From an uncultured Erysipelotrichaceae bacterium (GTDB lineage: Bacteria > Bacillota_I > Bacilli_A > Erysipelotrichales > Erysipelotrichaceae): a stretch of DNA of 8,591 nt. Positions 1 to 5,585 of the stretch are shown in pieces; the first letter of the stretch is position 1; each line of letters starts with the position of its first letter. The position numbers and the translations under genes were made by a program. The notes under the pieces are model-generated. The model was given only the letters and a program-made list of their open reading frames with translations. It made no database searches and was not told the origin of the DNA. The DNA lies in NCBI GenBank assembly GCA_905201565.1, contig CAJKOS010000074.1, forward strand, positions 1 through 8,591, in the 5' to 3' direction.

Positions 1-1
1 C

Positions 2-103
2 GAACTGATACGACGTTATGGTACCGAAAATGTCTATTTCTTTGAGAATAATGTACTTGACACTGAAGTTGCAATAGAGAAACTAAATATCGTTACACCA
101 TGA
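2..103 (+). CDS. 3' end of an unrecognised protein (partial)
   Basis: An open frame enters from the left edge (base 1 is the last base of an earlier codon) and ends at TGA 101-103. It gives 33 residues, starting ELIRRYGTENVYFFENN and ending EKLNIVTP. The other forward frame tested stops within the first 50 bases. A strong intrinsic terminator begins six bases after the stop codon, which supports a real gene end. The tail is mixed polar and hydrophobic, without a membrane helix or a motif I recognise, so no function is proposed. Confidence 0.5.
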   Translation, partial: ELIRRYGTENVYFFENNVLDTEVAIEKLNIVTP

Positions 104-108
104 CCTTT

Positions 109-143
109 AGGGATTAGATAGTGTTCATCTAATCCCTTTTATT
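109..143 (+). terminator. Intrinsic terminator of the leftmost gene
   Basis: A perfect 11-bp stem (109-119 paired with 127-137, AGGGATTAGAT against ATCTAATCCCT) with a 7-nt loop runs into TTTTATT. It lies six bases after the TGA of the upstream partial gene. It isolates that gene from everything to the right. Confidence 0.9.
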
Positions 144-176
144 ATGCTATGACATAATATTGGCACATCTCTGTGA

Positions 177-205
177 TTGAAGTGTAAATTTACACATGCT
201 ACAAT
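177..205 (+). promoter_or_regulatory. Sigma-A-type promoter with extended -10
   Basis: A -35-like TTGAAG at 177-182 and a -10 TACAAT at 200-205 are separated by 17 bp. TGC directly before the -10 gives the extended -10 arrangement. Transcription would start near base 212. A second, weaker -35 candidate, TTGGCA at 160-165, lies upstream, 17 bp from TGTAAA at 183-188. The spacer of the main promoter is almost filled by a perfect palindrome at 182-195. No gene starts directly downstream, and a terminator follows about 25 bases after the predicted start. Promoter activity is inferred from sequence only. Confidence 0.5.
182..195. promoter_or_regulatory. Perfect 14-bp palindrome, likely operator
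   Basis: GTGTAAATTTACAC is its own reverse complement. It lies exactly between the -35 and extended -10 of the promoter at 177-205, so a dimeric protein bound here would block RNA polymerase. GT...AC palindromes of this type are common for GntR-family repressors. The remains of a GntR gene lie about 200 bases downstream, so it may be the former self-regulatory site of that gene. A LacI-family operator is less likely because the usual central CG is missing. Confidence 0.5.
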
Positions 206-234
206 AAGTATTGCTTATAGTTTTCTTTATTTTC

Positions 235-260
235 AGCACCTATAAATGGTGCTTTTTTGT
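235..260 (+). terminator. Intrinsic terminator without an obvious gene
   Basis: AGCACC (235-240) pairs with GGTGCT (248-253) around a 7-nt loop and is followed by TTTTT and then GT. It stands about 25 bases after the predicted start of the 177-205 promoter. It would therefore end a transcript of about 45-50 nt, or act as an attenuator ahead of the gntR remnant at 400. Confidence 0.75.
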
Positions 261-302
261 ACCCGTAATTCATTCAATCACTGACAACTTGTTCTAAGTA
301 TT

Positions 303-387
303 TTATACGTACAGCATACTTAACCATATACCAAACGTAAACTGTACATACAGCCATACGTATAACGTTTTCTATTTGTATAGAAAA
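303..387. repeat. Cluster of inverted repeats upstream of the gntR remnant
   Basis: Two inverted repeats are seen. TTATACGTA (303-311) matches TACGTATAA (357-365) across a 45-bp spacer, and the right arm contains the palindrome ATACGTAT (356-363). TTTTCTAT (368-375) matches ATAGAAAA (380-387) across 4 bp. Together they cover most of the leader of the decayed regulator, where autoregulatory sites would be expected. The sequence is AT-rich, so some of this may be chance. Confidence 0.35.
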
Positions 388-399
388 GATGCGGAGCAT

Positions 400-675
400 G
401 TGAATGAAATTCTGAATCAGGAGAAATCAATCTATATTTAGATAAGCGAAATGATAGAAAACGACATACTGCGGGATGTGCTTTTGGAGGATGAGCGCGT
501 GCCGAGCACAAACGAGCTTGCAAAGCTGTATGCGATAAATCCGTCTACAGCGGCAAAGGGCATAAATATACTTGTGGATGCAGGAATTTTGTATAAGAAA
601 AGAGGGATTGGAATGTTTGTGAGTGACGGAGCAAAGGAAGTAATAAGGACAAAGCGGAAAGCCCGTTTTTGTTAA
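400..675 (+). pseudogene. Decayed GntR-family (YtrA-like) regulator
   Basis: Reading from GTG 400, the frame gives VNEILNQEKSIYI, then an in-frame TAG at 439-441, then ISEMIENDILRDVLLEDERV and on through the winged-helix motif (VPSTNELAKLY, NPSTAAKGINILVDAGILY, KKRGIGMF). GntR proteins usually have a Q in the 'IYxQI' position, so the TAG is best explained as a CAG-to-TAG change. The frame then stops at 673-675, some 30 residues short of the usual 115-130-residue YtrA-type protein. A 74-residue product could start at ATG 451, but it would lack the first helix of the DNA-binding domain and has no visible ribosome site. YtrA-type regulators are normally single-domain repressors encoded beside ABC transporter genes. 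Here the next genes are the mgl operon, which this family does not typically control. It is probably non-functional. Confidence 0.75.
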
Positions 676-717
676 AGTTGAACAATATAACGTAGCGAAA
701 AAACAAAAACTAGAAAA

Positions 718-738
718 TTTTCGTCTACATGACGAAAA
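718..738. promoter_or_regulatory. Inverted repeat TTTTCGTC-N5-GACGAAAA, candidate mgl operator
   Basis: The 8-bp arms at 718-725 and 731-738 are perfect reverse complements around TACAT. The element lies about 60 bp upstream of the -10 box of the mgl promoter, a position suited to an activator or an upstream repressor site. Related CGAAAA half-sites recur at 696, 762 and (as CGAAAT) 786. I see no catabolite-responsive element matching the usual TGNAANCG core. Confidence 0.4.
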
Positions 739-763
739 ACAGTAAAATTTTTAATGTTTATCG

Positions 764-797
764 AAAAATATTCTATAGTGATTCCCGAAATATTTTT
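764..797. repeat. Inverted repeat over the mgl promoter
   Basis: AAAAATATT (764-772) and AATATTTTT (789-797) are perfect 9-bp reverse complements with a 16-bp spacer. The right arm abuts the -10 box at 799-804 and the spacer covers the -35 position. It could be a binding site for a regulator of mgl. The AT-only arms make chance more likely than for the 718-738 element. Confidence 0.35.
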
Positions 798-798
798 G

Positions 799-804
799 TA
801 TACT
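799..804 (+). promoter_or_regulatory. -10 box of the mgl operon promoter
   Basis: TATACT matches five of six consensus bases and lies 41 bases before the mglB start. That leaves a leader of about 29 nt containing the strong ribosome site AAAGGGGGA (822-830). No good -35 is seen at 16-18 bp (TAGTGA at 17 bp). A weak -35 beside inverted repeats fits a promoter that needs an activator. Confidence 0.4.
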
Positions 805-839
805 AGCCTTACCAACAAAACAAAGGGGGACAAAAATAT

Positions 840-2123
840 ATGAAGAAAAAATTTGTTGCAATCATGATGGTAGCTGCTATGGCAGCGTCAATGGCCGCTT
901 GTGGATCAGATGGGGGTTCTTCTGATACACAGAAAGGGGGAAGCAGCACAACGACATCAGATGTTGCAAACAAGGACAAGCCACTTGTGTGGTTCAACCG
1001 TCAGCCATCAAACAGCTCAACAGGAGAGCTTGACACAACAGCACTCAACTACAACAAGGATACCTATTATGTAGGTTTCGATGCTAATCAGGGTGCTGAA
1101 CTTCAGGGAACAATGATCAGAGATTATATCGAAGCTAACATCGATACAATCGACCGCAATGGCGATGGTGTCATCGGTTATGTTCTCGCTGTTGGTGATA
1201 TCGGTCATAACGACTCTATCGCTCGTACAAGAGGTGTTCGTTCTGCTCTTGGCACAGCTGTAGAAGCTGATGGTGGTATCGACAGTACACCTGTTGGTAC
1301 AAACACAGATGGTTCTTCCACACATGTTCAGGATGGTACTCTTGAAATTGATGGAACAACTTACACAGTTCGTGAGCTTGCTTCTCAGGAAATGAAGAAC
1401 TCTGCTGGTTCTACATGGGATGCTGCTACTGCTGGTAATGCTATCAGCACATGGTCTGCTTCCTTCGGTGATGAAATCGACATCATCGCTTCCAACAACG
1501 ATGGTATGGGTATGTCCATGTTCAACAGCTGGTCCAAGGCTGAAGGCGTTCCTACATTCGGTTATGATGCTAACAGCGATGCTGTAGCAGCTATCGCAGA
1601 AGGTTACGGCGGAACAATCAGCCAGCACGCTGACGTTCAGGCTTACCTCACACTCCGTGTACTTCGTAACGCTCTTGATGGTGTAGATATCGACACAGGT
1701 ATCGGCACAGCTGATGAAGCAGGTAACGTATTGACATCTGATGTATTCACATACAACGCTGATGAACGTTCCTACTATGCATTGAACGTTGCAGTTACAA
1801 GCGATAACTATGAAGACTTCCTGGATTCCACAGTTGTTTATGAACCAGTATCCAACCAGCTTGATGCAGAAACATCTCCTACAAAGAAAATATGGCTGAA
1901 CATCTACAACGCTGCAGATAACTTCCTCAGTGCTACATACCAGCCACTCCTTCAGAAATATGATGATCTTCTGAACCTTGACGTTGAATACATCGGTGGC
2001 GATGGACAGACAGAATCCAACATCACAAACCGTCTTGCTAACCCAGGCGAATATGATGGATTCGCAATCAACATGGTTAAGACAGACAACGCTGCTTCTT
2101 ACACAGCTATTCTGAATCAGTAA
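840..2123 (+). CDS. mglB: Galactose/glucose-binding lipoprotein MglB, circularly permuted
   Basis: This is the extracellular sugar-binding component of the mgl importer. A lipoprotein signal ends in MAAC, with C21 as the lipidation site, followed by a Ser/Gly/Thr-rich linker to about residue 45. Residues 46-329 match E. coli MglB from about mature residue 85 to its C-terminus, and residues 348-427 match its first 85 residues, so the order is permuted. Expected sugar-binding residues are present: N53, H123, D125, R129, W193, N220 and D243 (E. coli N91, H152, D154, R158, W183, N211, D236), then D360 and F362 (D14, F16) at the far end. Q262 replaces N256. The calcium loop DRNGDG (105-110) is kept, but G113 replaces one ligand (Q142) and D214 replaces E205. 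The mature part is about 100 residues longer than in E. coli, partly from an insertion near 145-185. The start has a strong ribosome site (AAAGGGGGA). Codon use is strongly biased (GGT, ATC, AAC), suggesting high expression. The family call is very sure; galactose versus glucose preference cannot be told. Confidence 0.93.
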   Translation: MKKKFVAIMMVAAMAASMAACGSDGGSSDTQKGGSSTTTSDVANKDKPLVWFNRQPSNSSTGELDTTALNYNKDTYYVGFDANQGAELQGTMIRDYIEANIDTIDRNGDGVIGYVLAVGDIGHNDSIARTRGVRSALGTAVEADGGIDSTPVGTNTDGSSTHVQDGTLEIDGTTYTVRELASQEMKNSAGSTWDAATAGNAISTWSASFGDEIDIIASNNDGMGMSMFNSWSKAEGVPTFGYDANSDAVAAIAEGYGGTISQHADVQAYLTLRVLRNALDGVDIDTGIGTADEAGNVLTSDVFTYNADERSYYALNVAVTSDNYEDFLDSTVVYEPVSNQLDAETSPTKKIWLNIYNAADNFLSATYQPLLQKYDDLLNLDVEYIGGDGQTESNITNRLANPGEYDGFAINMVKTDNAASYTAILNQ

Positions 2124-2172
2124 TTTGTAGGATAATTATTTAGTAAAAATAAATAATTAATAAATGACCGAA

Positions 2173-2200
2173 TATTAGGGGGAAGAGATTCCCCCTAATA
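2173..2200 (+). promoter_or_regulatory. Stem-loop between mglB and mglA
   Basis: A perfect 12-bp stem (2173-2184 with 2189-2200) contains five G-C pairs in a row and a GAGA tetraloop. It is followed only by ATCTTTAC, not by a proper T-tract. In binding-protein transporter operons such structures typically protect the 3' end of the binding-protein mRNA or partly terminate, giving more MglB than MglA and MglC. That role is inferred here. Confidence 0.7.
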
Positions 2201-2246
2201 ATCTTTACAAGCATTTTGATCAATCTATTAATACAGGAGTATAAAT

Positions 2247-3755
2247 ATGGCAGATATGAGGGATGACGTTGTCTTATCGATACGCGGTATGTGCAAGTCT
2301 TTCGGCCGTAACAGAGTTCTTGACCACATCAATCTCGATGTGAAGCGTGGAACGGTTATGGGTCTGATGGGTGAAAACGGCGCTGGTAAGTCAACGATGA
2401 TGAAATGTCTATTTGGTACCTATCAGAAAGATGAAGGAACAATCTACCTGGATGGAAAGGAAGTCAGTTTCTCCGGACCAAAGGATGCTCTGGAAAATGG
2501 TATCGCAATGGTTCATCAGGAATTGAATCAGTGTCTTGAAAGAAACGTGATTGACAATCTGTTCCTGGGAAGATATCCGACAAATTCTATGGGTGTCATC
2601 GATGAAGGCAGAATGAAGAAAGAAGCTTCTGAATTATTCAGAAGACTTGGCATGACAGTTGATCTGAGTCAGCCAATGCGCAAAATGTCTGTTTCTCAAA
2701 GACAGATGTGCGAGATTGCAAAGGCTATCTCCTACAATTCCAAGGTAATTGTTCTTGATGAGCCAACTTCTTCTCTGACAGTTCAGGAAGTTAATAAACT
2801 GTTTGAGATGATGCGGATGCTGAAAGCGCAAGGAATCTCTTTGATTTATATTTCTCATAAGATGGATGAAATCTTTGAGATCTGTGATGAGATTTCTGTA
2901 TTGCGTGATGGTAACCTGGTAATGACAAAGAGAGCTCAGGATACAAATATGAATGAGCTGATCGCTGCCATGGTTGGTCGTTCTCTCGAGAAGCGTTTCC
3001 CACCGGTAGACAATACACCAGGAGATGTAATTCTGTCCGTTCAGCACTTGTCTACAAAGTTCGAGCCTCATTTGCAGGATATAACCTTTGATGTCAGAGC
3101 TGGAGAAATCTTTGGTCTTTATGGTCTTGTTGGTGCCGGACGTACAGAGCTTCTCGAGACGATCTTCGGTGTTCGTACAAGAGCTGCTGGGCGTGTATAT
3201 TTCAATGGCAGACTGATGAATTTCAAGGATGCCAAGGATGCTATGGAACATGGCTTTGCCATGATTACTGAGGAAAGAAAAGCGAATGGTATGTTCCTGA
3301 AGGGCGACCTGACGTTCAATACGACGATTGCCAATCTGAACCAGTATAAGACAGGATCTGCTCTTTCCAATCCAAAGATGACTAAGGCTACATCGAAAGA
3401 AATCAAGGTCATGCATACAAAGTGCATGGGACCGGATGATATGATTTCCAGTCTTTCCGGTGGTAACCAGCAGAAGGTTATTTTCGGCAAGTGGCTGGAA
3501 CGTGATCCGATGGTCTTCATGATGGATGAACCAACCCGTGGTATTGACGTAGGTGCAAAATATGAAATCTACGAACTGATCATAGAGATGGCAAAGATGG
3601 GGAAAGCGATTATCGTCGTTTCTTCTGAAATGCCGGAGATTCTCGGTATCACCAACCGTATCGGCGTTATGTCGAATGGTCATCTTTCCGGAATTGTGAA
3701 TACGAAAGAGACCAATCAGGAAGAGCTGTTAAGACTTAGTGCAAAATACCTATAA
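2247..3755 (+). CDS. mglA: Galactose/methyl galactoside import ATPase MglA
   Basis: A cytoplasmic ABC ATPase with two fused nucleotide-binding domains, of the sugar-import class of MglA and RbsA; its 502 residues are the normal length. Domain 1 has Walker A GENGAGKST (42-50), Q-loop Q91, a degenerate signature MSVSQRQ (147-153), Walker B VIVLDEPTSS (167-176) and H-loop H204. Domain 2 has a degenerate Walker A GLVGAGRTE (293-301), a canonical signature SLSGGNQQ (402-409), Walker B VFMMDEPTRG (423-432) and serine (S460) at the H-loop position. This asymmetry is usual for the family and implies one main hydrolytic site. The start is fixed by the ribosome site CAGGAG nine bases upstream. It lies 123 bp after mglB, past the stem-loop, and 18 bp before mglC. 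Confidence 0.95.
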   Translation: MADMRDDVVLSIRGMCKSFGRNRVLDHINLDVKRGTVMGLMGENGAGKSTMMKCLFGTYQKDEGTIYLDGKEVSFSGPKDALENGIAMVHQELNQCLERNVIDNLFLGRYPTNSMGVIDEGRMKKEASELFRRLGMTVDLSQPMRKMSVSQRQMCEIAKAISYNSKVIVLDEPTSSLTVQEVNKLFEMMRMLKAQGISLIYISHKMDEIFEICDEISVLRDGNLVMTKRAQDTNMNELIAAMVGRSLEKRFPPVDNTPGDVILSVQHLSTKFEPHLQDITFDVRAGEIFGLYGLVGAGRTELLETIFGVRTRAAGRVYFNGRLMNFKDAKDAMEHGFAMITEERKANGMFLKGDLTFNTTIANLNQYKTGSALSNPKMTKATSKEIKVMHTKCMGPDDMISSLSGGNQQKVIFGKWLERDPMVFMMDEPTRGIDVGAKYEIYELIIEMAKMGKAIIVVSSEMPEILGITNRIGVMSNGHLSGIVNTKETNQEELLRLSAKYL

Positions 3756-3773
3756 TGAGGGAGAACAACAGAT

Positions 3774-5429
3774 ATGAGTACAGGAAATGAAAAGATTCTG
3801 ACGGCTGAGCAGGAAATGGCATTGCGTAAGCCGATCGATGATTATGTGGGGGGCATTCAGGAAAAGATCAATGCTCTGAGAGCTGACGGCACTGATAAAG
3901 TAGTTTCTCTGCAGAACAAGATCGATTCTCTGAAGAGAGACAAGAGCCGCAGCAAGGCAGAAAACAAAGCTTCTATCGCAAAACTGCAGGGTGAGGTTAC
4001 CAAAGCAAAAGAAGTTGAATCCGCAAATAAGGATGAGATTTCCAAGCTGATTGCGGATGCGGAAAGCTATCTCAAAGAACATTTTGACAAGGAATACTAT
4101 GCACCGATTTGCGAGAGTGCAAAGTATGAAAAGGTTGCTGCAAAGGAAGCATATGATGCAAAACTTGCTGAGCTGAAGAAAGAACATGAAGCTGCGCTTG
4201 CCAAACTGACTGATCATAAGGAAATCAAAGATGAGAAGTATGTTTACAAGAACCGTCAGTTTGATGCGAAGATGGACTACCAGAAGTCTCTGCAGGAGAT
4301 CAAGGACAGAAAATATAATGCTTTTTCTCACAAGTATCATCTGATTGATATGCTTCGCATGTCCAGGTTCACATTCAGTGAGAAGATGGCACAGAAGTGG
4401 GAAAACTACAAGTATTCATTCAATCTCAGAAGCTTCCTTTTGCGTAATGGTTTGTACATTGCAATTATTCTCGTCTTCATCGCATTGTGTATCATCACAC
4501 CTATCGTCAAGGGAACTAACCTTCTGACTTACACCAACATCCTGAACATTCTGCAGCAGGCTTCACCAAGAATGTTCCTGGCACTTGGTGTAGCAGGATT
4601 GATCCTCCTTGCTGGTACTGACCTCTCCATCGGACGTATGGTCGGTATGGGTATGACAACAGCGACAATCATCATGCACCAGGGTATCAACACTGGTTCC
4701 GTGTTCGGACATATCTTCGACTTCACAGCATGGCCTATTCCGGCAAGAATGATCTTCGCATTGGTAATGTGCATCGTACTCTGTACTGCATTCACATGCC
4801 TTGCTGGTTTCTTCACAGCCAAGTTCAAGATGCATCCATTCATCTCCACAATGGCTAACATGCTGATGATTTTCGGTCTGACAACATATGCAACAAAAGG
4901 TGTATCCTTCGGTGCTATCGAACCTTCTATTCCAAATATGATCATTCCGAGAATCAATGGATTCCCAACCATCATTCTCTGGGCAATTGCAGCAATTGCA
5001 ATCGTATGGTTCATCTGGAACAAGACAACATTTGGCAAGAACCTGTATGCAGTAGGTGGAAACCCAGAAGCTGCTTCAGTATCCGGTATTTCCGTATTCA
5101 AGGTAACAATCGGCGCATTTATTCTGGCTGGTATCCTCTATGGTTTCGGTTCCTGGCTCGAATGTGCAAGAATGGTCGGTTCTGGTTCTGCTGCTTATGG
5201 TCAGGGTTGGGAAACTGATGCTATCGCTGCCTGCGTAGTCGGTGGTGTCTCCTTCTCTGGTGGTATTGGTAAGATTTCAGGTGTTGTCGTTGGTGCGTTG
5301 ATCTTCACAGCATTGACATATTCATTGACAATTCTTGGTATCGATGCAAACCTGCAGTTCGTATTCTCCGGTATCATTATCCTGGTAGCGGTTATGCTCG
5401 ACTGCCTGAAGTACGTTCAGAAGAAATAA
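3774..5429 (+). CDS. mglC: MglC sugar permease with long N-terminal coiled-coil extension
   Basis: This is the membrane channel of the importer. Residues from about 225 to 551 match E. coli MglC (336 residues) throughout: LALGVAGLILLAGTDLSIGR (269-288), NKTTFGKNLYAVGGNPEAAS (416-435, the ATPase-coupling region), DAIAACVVGGVSFSGGIG (482-499) and the end LDCLKYVQKK. The hydrophobic segments fit the 8-10 helices of this family. Residues 1-218 are extra. They are rich in Lys, Glu, Ala and Gln with heptad-like stretches (about 24-95 and 115-180) and no hydrophobic helix, so the region is probably a cytoplasmic coiled coil. The start is supported by AGGGAG eight bases upstream of ATG 3774. No equally good ribosome site is evident near residue 218, so the extension appears to be translated. 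The permease identity is very sure; the role of the extension is unknown. Confidence 0.93.
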   Translation: MSTGNEKILTAEQEMALRKPIDDYVGGIQEKINALRADGTDKVVSLQNKIDSLKRDKSRSKAENKASIAKLQGEVTKAKEVESANKDEISKLIADAESYLKEHFDKEYYAPICESAKYEKVAAKEAYDAKLAELKKEHEAALAKLTDHKEIKDEKYVYKNRQFDAKMDYQKSLQEIKDRKYNAFSHKYHLIDMLRMSRFTFSEKMAQKWENYKYSFNLRSFLLRNGLYIAIILVFIALCIITPIVKGTNLLTYTNILNILQQASPRMFLALGVAGLILLAGTDLSIGRMVGMGMTTATIIMHQGINTGSVFGHIFDFTAWPIPARMIFALVMCIVLCTAFTCLAGFFTAKFKMHPFISTMANMLMIFGLTTYATKGVSFGAIEPSIPNMIIPRINGFPTIILWAIAAIAIVWFIWNKTTFGKNLYAVGGNPEAASVSGISVFKVTIGAFILAGILYGFGSWLECARMVGSGSAAYGQGWETDAIAACVVGGVSFSGGIGKISGVVVGALIFTALTYSLTILGIDANLQFVFSGIIILVAVMLDCLKYVQKK

Positions 5430-5436
5430 TCGATGC

Positions 5437-5462
5437 AAATCCACCCATTGGGTGGATTTTTT
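5437..5462 (+). terminator. Intrinsic terminator of the mgl operon
   Basis: AAATCCACCC (5437-5446) pairs perfectly with GGGTGGATTT (5450-5459) around a 3-nt loop, and the T-run continues to 5462. It starts eight bases after the mglC stop codon and separates the sugar and potassium operons. Confidence 0.92.
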
Positions 5463-5472
5463 CGTTGGAAGG

Positions 5473-5498
5473 ACAGTTGTCTATGAGGCAGCTGTTTT
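5473..5498 (+). terminator. Weak second hairpin with T-tract
   Basis: ACAGTTG (5473-5479) pairs with CAGCTGT (5489-5495) with one G-U pair and a 9-nt loop, followed by TTT and then CTTT. It could back up the mgl terminator or be a small leader structure of the ktr operon. The stem is short, so confidence is low. Confidence 0.3.
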
Positions 5499-5519
5499 CT
5501 TTATGCCATCTTCATATCT

Positions 5520-5585
5520 TTGTAAAGTTTCTTTAGACTGTCTTAATGCATAATTAGTTATGATGAAGGTGGGAAAGGAAAGATT
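5520..5585 (+). promoter_or_regulatory. Probable ktr promoter and ribosome site
   Basis: The best -10 is CATAAT at 5549-5554. No convincing -35 is seen at 16-18 bp; TTGTAA at 5520-5525 is too far for this -10. A promoter is expected here because a strong terminator precedes and a gene with a strong ribosome site (AAAGGA at 5574-5579, six bases before ATG) follows. A poor -35 would fit control by a response regulator such as the partner of the KdpD-like kinase in the same operon. Confidence 0.3.

Noticed and set aside
182..195. Galactose repressor (LacI/GalR-type) operator
   Set aside because: The GTGTAA...TTACAC arms are similar, but the spacing is two bases short and the central CG is missing. 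It is also over 600 bp from mglB, with a terminator between.
653..745. A second frame after the gntR remnant that would extend it by about 28 residues through a frameshift (PVFVKVEQYNVAKKQKLENF...)
   Set aside because: The length would fit, but the residues do not resemble a YtrA-type C-terminus, and the RKxxF pattern in the original frame argues that the frame is right up to the TAA.
676..839. Catabolite-responsive element (CcpA site) upstream of mglB
   Set aside because: TG...CG pairs occur (for example near 754-763), but the spacing is one base off the TGNAANCG core, and none is a convincing match.
1017..1628. 203-residue open frame on the minus strand inside mglB
   Set aside because: It lies wholly opposite a strongly codon-biased, clearly recognised gene. 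Its product is rich in Cys, Ser and Thr without domain signals, as expected of a shadow.
2685..2705. Missing LSGGQ signature in the first ATPase domain of MglA
   Set aside because: The VSQ-type signature in domain 1 and the degenerate Walker A in domain 2 are normal for MglA/RbsA-type ATPases, including E. coli MglA.
2634..3683. 349-residue open frame on the minus strand inside mglA
   Set aside because: It is antisense to the conserved ATPase. Its translation is rich in His, Leu, Arg and Ile with no recognisable motif. Long antisense frames arise from the codon bias of the real gene.
3750..4340. 196-residue hydrophobic open frame on the minus strand opposite the mglC extension
   Set aside because: Its Leu/Phe/Ile richness is the complement of the Lys/Glu codons of the coiled coil and does not indicate a membrane protein.
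5463..5585. c-di-AMP (ydaO-type) riboswitch ahead of ktrB, as in some Bacillus
   Set aside because: The space of 123 nt is short and I see none of the conserved riboswitch core. The only structure is a weak hairpin at 5473-5498.
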